Shown here piece by piece: positions 24,684 to 39,700 of a stretch of 64,000 nucleotides of DNA. The notes under the pieces were generated by a model. The model saw nothing but the letters and a program-made list of their open reading frames with translations, ran no database searches and was not told the DNA's origin. Source of the DNA: Bromus sterilis (Eukaryota; Streptophyta; Magnoliopsida; Poales; Poaceae). The position numbers and the translations under genes were made by a program. Within the stretch, counting starts at the first letter, position 1. Each line of letters begins with the position of its first letter. Location of the stretch: positions 310,940,031 through 311,004,030 of the forward strand of contig OX465600.1 of assembly GCA_950022295.1 (NCBI GenBank), in the 5' to 3' direction.

Positions 24684-26789
24684 TGTTGGGAAACGTAGTA
24701 GAATACAAAAAAATTCGGCCTACGAATCAAGAACCCAAGATCATCCAAGAAGATTGCATACAAGGTTTTAGGTCATGGCTCACCAACCGATGTAGCGGAA
24801 GTAGAGTTGGTGAAGACCGTCGGTGCAGATCCCAGCAGCTAGGAATTTCAATGACCTCCTAACCGCGAGGATATCGATCACTCGAACCGTCCCGCGATCT
24901 AGTCCCACGGACAAGTCCCACGAACAAGCTCCTCGAAGAAGGGTCGAAGGTACGACCCCTCCATTAGTATCCACACATCCCGTAGCAGCAATCCAGCAGC
25001 GCTCCGTCGTCCAGAGATGAACGCCACCGAGAAAACTAGAGGGAGAAAACCCTAACGGATTCCGATCTAGAACATCGTCTAAACCGGGGTCTAATTGTGG
25101 AGCAACGGGGTTTAGAGGAGGGAGGGTGGCGCATAGGCCTTGAGGACAAGTTGTGCTGCGCCCCACCCCTCCCCCACATTATATAGGTGGCCAAGAGGCC
25201 CTTGGGGCGCAATAAGGGGGGTGGGGAGTCCAACTTGGACTCCCAAACCTCCCAAACCTTCCCACACCTTCCCACCGGAAACCTGCCATATTTGGGTTTT
25301 GGCATTCCCACCTGGAGGAGGATTCCCTCCCCTTGGTGCGCCCCCACCTCCTTGGCCGGCCAGGGAAGCCTAGGTGGCTTGCCCCCCAAGGCTAGGGGCG
25401 TGGGGTAGTGGGTGGTACTGCCCGGAAACTTCCGAAACCTTCCAGGACCTTCCGGGATCGTTTCGGGACATTCCGAAACCTTCTGGAGCACTTCCAGGAC
25501 CTTCCGGGACCGTTCTCGGATGTTCCGGAGCCATCATGATAGTTTCCAAGACCATCCGAGTTACAGTTTAAGCCACCCGGTGACCGCGAAGGTTGTCGGG
25601 ACGCCCAACGATTATCCGGAAACTATTCCGGTTGATCCAGGACTTCCCAAGTACCATTCTCATATGTTCCGGAACCACCTGGGACTACTACAGAGTGATC
25701 CGGACATATCCTTAAATACCCAGAACTACTTCTGGTGCCCTTATGAACTATTCCATAAATCCTCGAAACTACTTCCGGTACCCGTATGAACTATTCTGCT
25801 TTGCTTCCACTAAACCTTCTACCATTCCAGCATTCTAACAGACCACTGCTCGTTAAGTGTGTGATCCAATAGGTTCGGTATAATGCGGACATGACTCAGA
25901 ACATCTTCCGGACATAGGCCAACAGCCTTTTGTCAAAAGCCAATAATCAACAACGGAGCCATGGACACCCATGTTGACTCCCGCACATACACGAAGAAAC
26001 TTCGAGTGAACCATTATGTTTAGTCATGTACCATTCCCTTTGGTTCGTGATATATGACAAAGTTAGAGGAGGGATGTTTGGCACCCATGTGTAACAACTT
26101 TTTGAACACAAGCCACTCGTTATCCTCTTTGCTCGTTTGTCTCTATTTCTCGTTATTGTATTCCGGTATCCCCGTGATTAAATCACAATGCGTCTGGCCA
26201 GACTAGAATGGATACCGTCATACCGAATGGGCCCAAAGTCAATATCTCTTCATCGTGAAGGAGCAAATCCCATTCTTGAACTATCACAGTCACTAGCCAC
26301 ACCATCTGACATACCCAGAACTTATTTTACTACTTCCCATTTACGGGAGGATTCATCTAAGAACCAAATCATGTCTTCCTGTGTGAAGCAACTCGATACT
26401 CTCATGGTCTAAGGAATTACGTATATGATAACATTTCATGATATCACTTATAACGTAGTTACGATGTGATCTCTAAGTATATCATTCAATACTGGGGTCG
26501 GTTCAACATCATTGTTCTGCTAACAATATGTTCCCATTGCTACTGACATCCTTGTTACAAGAACAATGTCCATGATTAAGAAAACGTAATCATCAGTTAG
26601 CACATGAGCTGGTCTTAGAGGCTAAACCAGGAACTCTTGGTGTTTACATTTCCACACATGCAAGTGAGTTTTCTTCTGAATCTCATAGTCAGGGTCATTG
26701 CAATTATAGCATAGAAATATAAACATTAATTACGAACGTGGAAATATATAATAACATTTTATTATTGCCTCTAGGGCATATTTCCAACA
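24684..26789 (-). repeat. 3' LTR of the inner Copia
   Basis: Contains a reverse TATA box (ccacattatataggtgg) and a block of short aaccttccaggaccttccgg repeats at about 25425-25520, shared with the other LTR. Confidence 0.88.
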
Positions 26790-29700
26790 GTCTCCCACTT
26801 GCACTAGAGTCAATAATATTATCAGTGCTTGAGCACTTTACACCTATGGCATACCGGTGTAATACATGCGTCATTTGTGGTATAGACTTCATCATCGGAT
26901 CTGACGTTTCAGGCCCATTTGTATCTTGCATATCTTCGCGTTTTCACGCTATCATAAAATTTACTAATTTTATCAGTTTAGCTTTGTATATGTTTGAATC
27001 ATTTGGTAGGACCTTGATTCCTTAGAATAAGTCATGAAATCATTTATCAATGTTCCATGAGCTTCAAGCATCTAGGAAACCATACCATGTTCATAAATGA
27101 ACTGATGATTAAAAATACCCTCCCTTGTTACTTCTTTAAGCAACAATATACTTATCCTCTGTTATAGAATTCGCCACAGTATCTAACTTTAACACAGTTC
27201 CTTCATATTGTGCCATCCTTATGTGTGAAACACATAATCCCAATTAAAATCGAAAATTTGTCGGAGTAAGTATGAAGACTGAATTGGTGTAACTATTTAC
27301 ATCAAAATTCAGCTGGTGTAATTTGTTACAACGAGCTCTTCATTATCTCCATTTTCCGAGAAACATATCTTATCTATCATAAGTTTAACTTTTCACTGTT
27401 TGTCCAATGATCATCATATTGATCACTTTGGTATCTTGCTCACAACCTTTTGGAGCACTGGACATATCTGGTCGTTTTACATATTATGGTGTACATGATT
27501 AATCCAACCACATTGGTGAGTGAAAACCAATTCATGTGTTTTGCTTATCTGTGTTCATGAACACCGATTTCCGCAAACAACTCTTCACCATGACCTCGGC
27601 AAGAACATCCTTCTTGGCGTATTCATACTAAACTACTTTAGTATCATGTCAACATGTAATGTTGGCTTTAGCATGATCAGGCACTTACTATCTACATAGA
27701 TCATTGTGCTCAATACTAATGCTATATTAGCCCAAGTACTTCAGCTGAAAACTATTTCCAATAAAGTCCTTATTCGTGTCAAGAAATTTATATCATTTCT
27801 AATCAACAATATGTCATCTACATAAGGTTTTAGAATATTATTTAGCTCCCACTTAATTTCTTGAATATTCAAGCATCTTCGTTATTCCTGATGAAAACAA
27901 ACTCTTTTGGCAATTTCATCACAACGAAAATTCCAACTCCATTATGCCAGCTTCAGTCCATCACTGGATATCCAAGGCTTGCATCTATTTTAGCATCCTT
28001 TGAATCGGCAAAACATTCCGGTCGTATCACGTATACGTCCTTTGTTATATTTCCGTGTAGGAACTTTGTTTTGACGTTCATTATACCATATCCTATAAAT
28101 GAGATATGTAGTAATTGCTAGTATAACCCGAACTGACTAAAGCATTTCTACGGTCGACACTATTTCGCCGTAGTCAACCTTTGAACTTGCTAGAAAACAA
28201 TTTTCCAACGAGTTGAGCTTTATGGATAAAACAATTTCATCCGAATCAATTATAGATCCATATATATATTCTTCAGACTTTTAGTCTTTCGGAGGGTCTA
28301 CCAAGTTCAAAACTTGACTTACTTCCATGGATACTATCTCGGATTATTTGGCATTTAGCCAAATACCGGAGTCAGGGCCCATCAACGCTTCTTTGTATAT
28401 CATAGGTTTATCATTGTCGAACAACGATATCTCGTTTTACATATCATGAATGTTTGTACGAGTTTTGTCTAACCTGTGTGGTTCAGCTGCGCACTTCTCT
28501 GAAGATTCAACAATCTTTGACAAGTTGCACTGTCCTCCCACTCACTCTTTTGTAAGAAACTATTTTTCTTCAAAACACAACGTTCTTAACAACAAACAGT
28601 TTTGCTTTTGTGTAGTGATAGAGGAATACAAAAACTTTTTGGCATAACCATAACAAAGTAGCACTTATATGATTTGGGGTTTTGAGTATGTCAAACATAT
28701 GCCTCATATACCCAAATTTTAAGAAAAGACAACATGGTTTTAACAGTCCATACCACATCTAATATGGTGTCATTTCAACAGATTTGATGGTGCTCTTTTT
28801 AGTGTAAAAACCGTAGTCACTAACGCATAACTTTAATAAGTATAATGGCAAATTGATAAACGTCATATTTGATCTTACCGTGTCATACATTGCTTGATTA
28901 CATCTCTCGAACACTTTACTCATAGTGATGTTCCGGGAGACGCAAGTTATGACACTTCTTCACAACTCATCAGACGTTCGCTAAACTTGTAACTCAAATA
29001 TTACTTTCTACAATCTAATTTGCAGAAACTTTATTTTCTCGTTACAATGAATTTCTATTTCACTCTAAAATTCCTTGAACATTTCAAAGATTTCAGACGT
29101 ATTTCTCTATTGAACAGATATCCACATATCTACTTCAACTCATGAGTGAAGATAGGGAATCCACTGCACACAACTACACTTATTGGACTACACACATCAT
29201 CATGTATGATTACCAATGGTTTAGTTGCCCGTTCATGTATGGCCTATTAACGGTGTTTTAGTCACATTACTTCGAGACAAAGATCGCAAGCGTCAAGTGA
29301 TTCATAATCATATGACTCGAAAGTCCATCACTTATGGAAATTCTTCATGCATGTTATGTCACTTGTGATAAACGGCAGTGCCACATCTATGTGGTATTTC
29401 AGTCAGTCTTGCGATGTTTAGCATCAGTGTTATGGATGTTTAGTATTATTATCAAGATTCATAACATACAACCTATTCATAATGGAAGTATGGCCTTTAC
29501 GTTATTCATAGCTTTGAACAACTCTCTTGCAACAAACATGATTCAAAATGATGTTTTGCAACAAGGCTAAAGTGTAGTAACAATTTACTCATCTCTAAAA
29601 TGAATTATGAAGATAATCATAGAGTCAACACACGGTATAATAAACCTTTTACCGTGTTCCCGAGCGTGTCAAAACTCATCATTAGCTAGTCATAAAGGCC

Positions 29701-31814
29701 ATAGTATTTCTTGCATCGAGTTGCAACAATATGCAATCGATGTGATATTCCGGTGATCAACAGTTTAATCACAATATACAGAATCCAAAATTAACTGCTT
29801 AATCATGATTCCCAAGAATTACATCTCTTGACCAGCAATGAATTCATCTATAACTCCGTATGACTTTCATTTCTGAGCTGGTTATTCCAGTCTTCTTTCG
29901 TTTTGCCTTTATACGTATTATAGTTCTATTTCCAATGTCACTCCTACTCACAAAAGCTCAGACATGATTAAGGATGGTGCAGGCCATGGAATTTCCGCGC
30001 GTGTAAGTCTTACTAACATCCTTTGGACTCCCTTTCCATTAATTCTCATCATCATATGATCGGTGTTCTTCTGGAACCCACACTTATCAGTTTTGTTTAG
30101 AGCACAGTGAACATTTTCACTAATGCTTACAATCATACATTGTACTAGATATCTTATATCCAACATTAATTGTCTTACTACTGAAAACAATTTTTCAGTT
30201 CCATGAATATAACATAACTATCCCAAACGTTTCGAAGTTCGGGTTTCATGGTGGTGAAGACAATGCACTTTGCTGTGGTGGAATTATAGCATTTTGGATT
30301 ATGGACGTAAGTCACATCATCCATAGCATTAGCGGGAGAGCATCAAAAATTTGCGATAGGACAAGCTCCTTCTCGACACTATTGAGGATAGTCCTCACAA
30401 TACGGTACCAACCGTAAAGTTTTTACCAGATAATACAGTAAAACAAAATCAATTGGGAAGGTGGTAACGCGAGCCATTATTCTACAACGATAATGCAAAT
30501 ACTAAGAATTTGTTCATAATTAAGTTGCACTTGTGATTAATCAATTTAATTATTAAGTGCGCTCCCACTCAGATCAATATCTCTCGTAATTGATGCTGGA
30601 GTGATTCAAGATCCGACCCAATCGTCCGCCATTGATGTGACATCACTGATGACTTAGACTGGACCGGTAGGCCAACTTGCCAATCACGCCAAAAGTGATT
30701 CTTGTTCATCTTTCGATGGGCGTGTTCCGGTAGCAAACTTTTATCCAAACCGTCAAGACAACCAAGTGTAATTGCAGTGTGTTCTTAACACACCCGCCTT
30801 TTATGCGTCACACCGTGTGCACCCATGTGACATGACCTGCTCCGATGTGAAACATAGTATAGACGGTGCTACAGTTGGAAGAACACTATCAACTTGATAT
30901 TGTTTTGCGAGAGATCACCCTAATAAAATACGACTACCGCGCATCAAACAAGGGTGCATCAAAGGGATAAACATCACAGGCAGTTCATAAAATTATGTGA
31001 TATAGTATAGCCCTTTTCTTCGTGAAGTCTTCATTGTCTTCACGTCGTTGTGGTTGAAGTCACCGTGTCCACCAACTTTGTCCTTGGCGCCGGGAACATC
31101 ACCACGGCTTCCGGCATGTGCGTCGGGGTCCACCTCCGCATCGTAGATCATCACCTTGCATCTATCTATTGCTTTGCCTCGAGCTAATAAACAGTTCTGG
31201 CACGCAGGCCATAATTAACTGACAATCATCATGCCGTACCACGACACGCAGGTCGCGAATAAATATTACATCATATAGCATCTCATACAAACACATTGCA
31301 AATCTTGAAGGCTATACCACATCACATGCATACTCTGCAAAAACAAGTTAGATCGCTATCTACACGGGTTGTTGCAAATTTTATCGTGGTTGATTAGCAG
31401 GTTACATGCAAACGTTGTTCCCTATACAAACCAAACATGATACTTCAATGTTGCTAGTTTAACGTTCGGGGTGCGTGTAGCAACTAATGCCACAAGCCAA
31501 ACTTCGTTCAACGCGTGACCCCCGTGTGGATTTGAGTTCATAAAATCCACAAGCCCCTCCATGTTAAATCTTCTATTGCGAGATTAAGATGAGATCCAAG
31601 GAGTTTGATGTAGACCATGATCAAGGCAACCAGCATACTGAAAGCAGCATAGAGGGATCGATGGAAAACTCAATCCTTGTAGCAAAACCTCAACTTGCCA
31701 TCAAGCATAGAAAAAATCACATGACAGGGAAGCAACAAGAAAATCAATGCCTCATATCATACATATGATCTAGACCTAAACATGCATCTAATCAAGGATC
31801 GCTCATGATACCAC
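26790..31814 (-). mobile_element. Internal domain of the inner Copia, coding capacity lost
   Basis: AT-rich, about 5 kb. No frame over about 100 residues on the reverse strand and no recognisable protease, integrase or RT motif. Nothing else is visible in this stretch. Confidence 0.8.
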
Positions 31815-33930
31815 TGTTGGGAAACGTAGTAGAAAACAAAAAATTTCGGCCTACGAATCAAGAACCTAAGATCATCCAAGAAGATTGCATACAAGGTTTT
31901 AGGTCATGGCTCACCAACCGATGTAGCGGAAGTAGAGTTGGTGAAGACCGTCGGTGTAGATCCCCGCAGCTAGGAATTTCAATGACCTCCCAACCGCGAG
32001 GATATCGATCCCTCGAACCGTCCCGCGATCTAGTCCCACGGACAAGTCCCCCGAACAAGCTCCTCGAAGATGGGTCGAAGGTACGACCCGTCCATTAGTA
32101 TCCACACATCCCGTAGCAGCAATCCAGCAGCGCTCCATCATCCAGAGATGAACGCCACCGAGAAAACTAGAGGGAGAAAACCCTAACGGATTCCGATCTA
32201 GAACATCGTCTAAACCGGGGTCTAATTGTGGAGCAACGGGGTTTAGAGGAGGGAGGGTGGCGCATAGGCATTGGGGACAAGTTGTGCTGCACCCCCACCC
32301 CTCCCCCACATTATATAGGTGGCCAAGAGGCCCTTGGGGCGCAATAAGGGGGTGGGGAGTCCAACTTGGACTCCCAAACCTCCCAAACCTTCCCACACCT
32401 TCCCACCGGAAACCTGCCATATTTGGGTTTTGGTATTCCCACCTGGAGGAGGATTCCCTCCCCTTGGTGCGCCCCCACCTCCTTGGCCGGCCAGGGCAGC
32501 CTAGGTGGCTTGCCCCCCAAGGCTAGGGGCGTGGGGTAGTGGGTGGTACTGCCCGGAAACTTCCGGAACCTTCCAGGACCTTCCGGGACCTTCCGGGATC
32601 GTTTTGGGACATTCCAGAACCTTCTGGAGCACTTCCAGGACCTTCCGGGACCGTTCTCGGACGTTCCGGAGCCATCCGGATAGTTTCCAAGACCATCCGA
32701 GTTACAGTTTAAGCCACCCGGTGACCGCGAAGGTTGTCGGGACGCCCAACGATTATCCGGAAACTATTCCGGTTGATCCAGGACTTCCCAAGTACCATTC
32801 TCATATGTTCCGGAACCACCTGGGACTACTCCAGAGTGATCCGGACATATCCTTAAATACCCAGAACTACTTCTGGTGCCCTTATGAACTATTCCATAAA
32901 TCCCCGAAACTACTTCCGGTACCCGTATGAACTATTCTGCTTTGCTTCCACTAAACCTTCTACCATTCCAGCATTCTAACAGACTACTGCTCGTTAAGTG
33001 TGTGACCCAATAGGTTCGGTATAATGCGGACATGACTCAGAACATCTTCCGGACATAGGCCAACAGCCTTTTGTCAATAGCGAATAATCAACAGCGGAGC
33101 CATGGACACCCATGTTGACTCCCGCACATACACGAAGAAACTTCGAGTGAACCATTATGTTTAGTCATGTACCATTCCCTTTGGTTCGTGATATATGACA
33201 AAGTTAGAGGAGAGATGTTTGGCACCCATGTGTAACAACTTTTTGAACACAAGCCACTCGTTATCCTCTTTGCTCGTTTGTCTCTATTTCTCGTTATTGT
33301 ATTCCGGTATCCCCGTGATTAAATCACAATGCGTCTGGCCAGACTAGAATGGATACCGTCATACCGAGTGGGCCCAAAGTCAATATCTCTTCATCGTGAA
33401 GGAGCAAATCCCATTCTTGAACTATCACAGTCACTAGCCACACCATCTGACATACCGAGAACTTATTTTACTACTTCCCATTTACGGGAGGATTCATCTA
33501 AGAACCAAAGCATGTCTTCCTGTGTGAAGCAACTCGATACTCTCATGGTCTAAGGAATTACGTATATGATAACATTTCATGATATGACTTATAACGTAGT
33601 TACGATGTGATATCTAAGTATATCATTCAATACTGGGGTCGGATCAACATCATTGTTCTGCTAACAATATGTTCCCATTGCTACTGACATCCTTGTTACA
33701 AGAATAATGTCCATGATTAAGAAAACGTAATCATCAGTTAGCACATGAGCTGGTCTTAGAGGCTAAACCAGGAACTCTTGGTGTTTACATTTCCACACAT
33801 GCAAGTGAGTTTTCTTCTAAATCTCATAGTTAGGGTCATTGCAATTATAGCACAGAAATATAAACATTAATTACGAACGTGGAAATATATAATAACATTT
33901 TATTATTGCCTCTAGGGCATATTTCCAACA
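31815..33930 (-). repeat. 5' LTR of the inner Copia
   Basis: 2116 bp, partner of 24684-26789. Differences are mostly single transitions plus one short duplication in the ccttccgggac block. Confidence 0.88.
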
Positions 33931-34930
33931 CTAAAAAATCAATAGTTCTAAACATTGGTATGACGTTATCTACAATGATATTTGCTAAGACATGAAGATT
34001 AAGTTCATAATATGGAGTTTCAATTTGATCTCAAAATTCTAGAAAGCTCCCACTTAGATAAACACCTCTCAATTTAACTAAGTGATTACACAATCCCAGC
34101 CCCCATACCTCCCCCGATCGTCACGACCATCAGTATGCAAACCAGGTAGGCCTCTAAGCCAATCACATCACGCATGTGACTCGTGCTCGACCTTTCGGTC
34201 TCCTGTGTTCCAGGCCCGCATCTACATACGTCAAGCCTGCCAATCGAACCTTGATGTTAGCTGTTCAGCAAGGCCATATCTGCATATGTGAGGCTTGCCG
34301 AACCCAACCTCATGCGAACTCCGTTTAATATGTAGGACAACTCCGGTATGTACGGAGCATCAAGCCATATGGGAGAACCTTCCAGACGGTGCCCACCAAG
34401 GGAGAACACAATGTTGGTATTGTGAGAGATGGTCCTGTTTCGTGCTACCGTCGATATATCTAGCATACTAGCATAAAACAAGAAGTAAAACTGTAAATCA
34501 TACAACCTATGATCCCCCTTCATGCAAATTAAAGTTGAAAACGCCTTTCTACTTTATCTTTTGCAAGTTTTACGTGGCTGCTAGGGGTTTCGAGAAAAGA
34601 ACCGTTTCTATCCTACGAAAACAAGCCACAACACCAATCCACAATTGTCTCTATTACACCCCTGTCGGGGCCCTCCGTTGCAAACATCTTCGCATCGCTA
34701 ATGCAGAGAGACAGACACCCCCAGCCACTTTATATGGTACAAGCCATATGTCAAGCGTGGAACCAGTCTCGCGTAAACGCGTAAGGTCGGTCGGGGGCCG
34801 CTTCATCAAACATTGCCGCAACGCTAAATGAGTACACGTGAGAGGGTAACAATTGGAGAATTGATGCCCACATACTAGATGTGTTCTATCCGTACAATAC
34901 ATCTACGCATAGCCTTGCTCATGATACCAC

Positions 34931-36741
34931 TGTTGGGGTTCGGGGCAGAAAACACAAATTTTTCATAACCTACGAGACCCATACCCAAGACCTATGCTAT
35001 GGCGATGCAAGTAACGGACAGAAATAGATCACATACCAGTATGTAGTGCGTTAAGCGGGAAACGTTCCCGCATGAACGTGGTTGGTGTAGTCGTACCGAC
35101 AATCCCCGATGCCGCGCAGATCCACGATGACTCCTGTAGTCACCCGATCCTTGTGGACCGATGACGGGATTATGTCCCCGTCGGAACGTTGCTGATGAAG
35201 ACCTCGCGATACGGCCACGACGACAAAGTAGCACCACAAGTGTAGTGCCTCGCGGGATTATACACATACAGTATACCCGACGTCCCTCCGGGCTCCGAAC
35301 CAGTAGAGCAGCGGAAAGAAGATGGATTCGGATCCCGATTCCACCAGCACGACGGCGTGCGTATAGTGGAGAAATCCCCAACCAAGTGTAGACTCCAAAC
35401 AAGGGGAGTCCACTCGAGGAAGGAGAAAGGAGGGAGAGAGAGATGAGAGAAACTTGTCTCAAATCAATTTGTATGAAGAAAAAAGGGCACCCTACCCCTC
35501 CTTATATAGGCCAAGGAGGGGTGCCACCCCCCTCCACTTCCGGGGTGGGACTAATCCCAAGGGAGGGGGGTTTTGGCGCAGCCCTAGGGGGGTGGGCCCC
35601 CTTCATGGCGCCATGGCCCATGGGGGAGGACTCCCTCTCCCCTAATGGGCCCTATGAGGCTCATATGCCTTTTCTTCCATTTTTAATTATAATTAAATAC
35701 ATTTTAATATTTAATTCAGATAATTAAATAATAAAACATATATTAAACATTATTAAATATATTTTGAACCTTTCAAAATACCCGGAACAACTTCCGGCCT
35801 TCATCGGAACAATTCCGGTCATTACCGGAACAATTCCGGTGTTCTCTCCAATTTCTCCGGTGATCCCGAATCAATCCTTACTGCGTCGAGTACCCTTAAG
35901 TGTAACACCCTACGGTCCGGGAAACAGCAGACATGATTGAGACAATTCTCAATTATCAATGACTAATCAATTGGACCTGGTTACAATCCTTGATAGCCCC
36001 TGCGCTTCCATCGAATGAACTTCAATCGCTGTTGGATCCGTTAACCGTGTGCATGTTCCCTTTGTCGGATGGTACTTTGCTTGTCCGAGGTTTGATCATC
36101 GGTATCCACTATACCTAGTTCGTCCTCGTTCTCAACAAACAAGTTTACTCGTTCCCGTGATATTACAACTCCGTGACCTAGTCACACGTTTGCAAACTTT
36201 ATGATGTAACATCACCGAGTGGGCCCAAAGTACCTATCCGTCACACAGATGGACAAATCCCTCTTTGATCTATTTGCATACTCATCAACCATCTATTTCG
36301 GAATACCCAAAGTGCACCGTTATAGCCAGCATATTTCAATCAGGAGGTGGGATACAAATCAAAGCATCCTAATAGACAGTAATTACGTATGATCATTACG
36401 GTCTAAGGATCTGGTCACTACGTTATAGTTATCGCAATGTCGAACTATGTGACTTGATCACATCGCAACACTTATGGTGGGTGTATGTACATCATATCAT
36501 TATCCAATGATACGACTCCATTGTCAACATATGCCATTGTCTCATGATCAGGAAACCTTGATCATCAATCGCCCAATGGACTAGTATACTAGGGTTAACT
36601 AGGGACCTGGTTGTTTGTATACCACACCTGTATTAATGTTTCCGCTTAATACAGTTATAGCATAGTATCAAACGTATTATGAACTAATGGAATATGCTCG
36701 ATAAAACATATTTTATTTGCCTCTAGGGCACATTCCCAACA
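34931..36741 (-). repeat. 5' LTR of the outer Copia
   Basis: 1811 bp, partner of 19145-20957. The primer-binding site complement lies directly to its left (34917-34930). Confidence 0.9.
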
Positions 36742-39700
36742 GATATCACAACACAACTCTACAAATAAAATAATACAAACTGTTTAATACAATCCAGGGG
36801 CCACGAGGGCTCGAATACAACAGCTCGAGAGCACAAAGTTAGCGGAAGCAATAGTATATGAGTACAGACACAAGGTACAAGTTTGCCTTAAGAAGGCTAG
36901 CACAAAAACAACAACGATCGAAAAGGCGAGGCCTCCTGCCTGGGAACCTCCGAACTACTCCTGGTCAAAGGGGAACTCGACGTCGTAGAAGGCATCGGAG
37001 ATCTTCATGTTGCGGTGGTCGGCATCGGGGATCTCCTGCTCCTGGACTCCAACGTCGACTGCAGCGGCCGATCAGGCAAAACAATAAAAGGGGAAAATAA
37101 AGCTGGTGAGTATCTAGCATACCCGCGAGTCTTACGTCCGGTACTAAGCATTTATGCATGTATCAAATGGAAAGGGGAGGCTATATATAGTGGACTGCAA
37201 GATAGAAATCAGAATAAGGGTAAGAAGCTAGACCTAACGAAGACTAGCATCTTCCGACGAGTCTTGCAGCATGAGAAGAGAATAGCCAACAGTTCAATAG
37301 CATAAATGTAATAATAATGCAGCAGAAGTTGCTGCAGCATTGTATAATAGTAAGTTGTATTATATAACAATTATATATGCCTCCGAGATCCCCTCCTCGA
37401 CTTACCTGCGAGGAAGAGAAACCGGAACCAACAGTTTAATAGTAGTAGTTTGTAGTAGTAGGATCTGGCTTCAGCATAAAACGTCCTGTTACCGTGGACA
37501 CGGCTATCCGAATAGATTTTCATCCCTGCAGGGGCTGCACTACTGTTACCCTACACGCTCGGATCTCCAGGGTGGCGTACACCTTGTTAGGGAATGCCCC
37601 ACCGAGGCTATCCGATACGCCGAAGTCCATCCTTCGAGCTCAACAGAGAGGCCATCCGCCGGTCTAAATCCTAAGTACAAAGGAACTTTGGACCCCTGTC
37701 GTTTGTACTCCTGCATGGTACGCGACTGGCCGGTGAAGCAGACCCACTTCCCACTACCGGAGTAAGCGGTCCAAGCCGACGTCTGAAGAGCCCTCGAACG
37801 AGGCTACAACACAGAGGGCCCACACCGTAATCCCACGTGGAGGTATGCGTATAGGCATATAGCCACTCAAGTCATCCGCCGAACCCATTAAGCATTTTAT
37901 TTATTATCTGTCAGAACAACCGTTATCGTTGTCCTTATTTAGGTGAGCCGCGGACAACGGCAGCAGTCAGGTCCACCCCCATTACCAGAGCCAGTGGCCG
38001 CCTGCCCTGTCGTCCCACCAACTCGTGCGGTTACCAACAAGGTGAACCGTCTCCTTACCTTGTCTCGCGTTTGCTCCGAAGAGCTCGACTTTCGTACAAC
38101 AGGATATCTGTCGGCCATAAACAGTACCAGGTCCGCCGCACATCGGTGGAATACACCTGACCCGTCGTTCCGCTAAAATACCCTGCGCGGGCACCATTGG
38201 GTCACCCGACTCCTTACCTTTTAAGGACACCAGTTGATTCGAGTGCCTACCATCAAGTGAAACCAGGAGGAATCACCCTCGATGGTACACTTGAAGAGGT
38301 TCGACAGAGACATCAACGGAGTGAACTAAAGAGGAATATTCTCGTATCACCCCGGTGGTGCCGAGACACCAGCGGAATGAACTAAAGAGGAATACCCTCG
38401 TATCATCCCAGTGATACTACGCTACTGAGCCGACGAGAGTGAAATACGAGTCCGTCCACGCGTAAGTCAAACTCGAAGCGACTCGGTAGAGTCTCGCCGT
38501 TGTAGGTTCCCTAGGGTGTCTGCATTGATCCGTACCTGTTGCAGTTGTAATATATCGCTTCCGCGATCACTCCCAGAGTGATCACGACCCGCTATTCTAA
38601 ACCTAGCTAACAATGCGCAGGGTTTACTGCTGAATAATGCATAAGCAATAATAGGCAGCATAGGGTTAAAGGAAGGTAAATGAAGGGGCTACAATGACAG
38701 GCTATGCAATGAATAGGAATATAACGTAGAAGAAGCAGCAAATGCCTAGTGGAAGAAATGTACGGAAAAGATAGGCGATATCTGGGGAAGGAAAATGGCT
38801 CTGCTTGCCCGGAAGCTCGCGGCAGGGGTACGGTCGTTGACGAAGTAGTCGATCACAGGGGCATCGGCAGCGGACGTCGAGACTATCGGACAATAAGAGA
38901 GGGGGAAGAAACAATAAATACACAACAATAATAGCAATACAAATTCAAGACATGGCAAACACAGTGTTGCGGTGTTCTAACGCAGTGTTAAGTATTTTAG
39001 TCAGAGCGGAAATTTATCCGGGGTTGACTCATCGGTACCGGTTGATTACCGGACCGATGATCCGGAGGGAAAAGGTTCCATGTCTGCAGTGTTAGAGACA
39101 TCTGACAGACATGTGGATAGTGTATCCGTGTTAGTTGGGCTAATCTGAACAACCTTCGTGTTCAGAATAAATTCATCCGGAAAGTTTTACCAGCTCCGGT
39201 CGTCTGACAGACACATGAACCGGAGGGGAAATATTCCACGTTCGGTATGTTAGAGGGGTGCGGTGGGTATATGGTTCGCGTATCCGTATTCATTGTATTT
39301 TTCTGAGCAACTTTCATGTATAAAGTTTTTTCATCTGACCTACGGATTAAAAGATATGATTTTCCCTAGTTTTATCTATTTTATAATATTTTTGAAATTT
39401 ATTTTATTATTTAAAAGTAGCATTATTCAGAATAGTGGTTAGACTACGTCAACTGACAGAGGGGACCCAAATGTCATACTCTGGCATTTAAATAAATCTT
39501 TATATTTATTTAATAGCAAGTGGGGCCAACTTGTCAGTCTCTTATTTGGATTCCACCAAAATTTTACTAAGTCTGGGATTTTGCGGTGTTAAGCATCCAT
39601 TAGCACATTCGAAAGGCTACGGTTTAGGGTTCCACTCCCACGATGAATTTGTGCCCAACATCAACTTTTATTAGTTGTCCGCGATCTCGAATCCGCGGAC

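Larger units (their letters stand above)
24684..33930 (-). mobile_element. Inner Angela-like Copia element (9.2 kb)
   Basis: LTRs 24684-26789 (2106 bp) and 31815-33930 (2116 bp) run TGTTGGGAAACG to CATATTTCCAACA and are nearly identical. TSD ctaaa is at 24679-24683 and 33931-33935. Reverse orientation; primer-binding site complement (gctcatgatacca) at 31801-31813 and a polypurine tract beside the left LTR. The 5.0-kb internal part has the usual length for an autonomous Copia but stops in all frames, so it is not coding now. Confidence 0.9.
19145..36741 (-). mobile_element. Outer Angela/BARE-like Copia element (8.3 kb net)
   Basis: Two LTRs of about 1.81 kb (19145-20957 and 34931-36741) begin TGTTGGGG and end CATTCCCAACA. 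They differ at only scattered bases. TSD gatat is at 19140-19144 and 36742-36746. In its own (reverse) orientation the 5' LTR is on the right. It is followed by a tRNA-Met-type primer site TGGTATCATGAGC, and the polypurine tract GCAAGTGGGAGAC abuts the left LTR. The internal part (20958-24683 and 33936-34930) has no long gag-pol frame. It is interrupted by a second Copia with TSD ctaaa. Confidence 0.9.
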
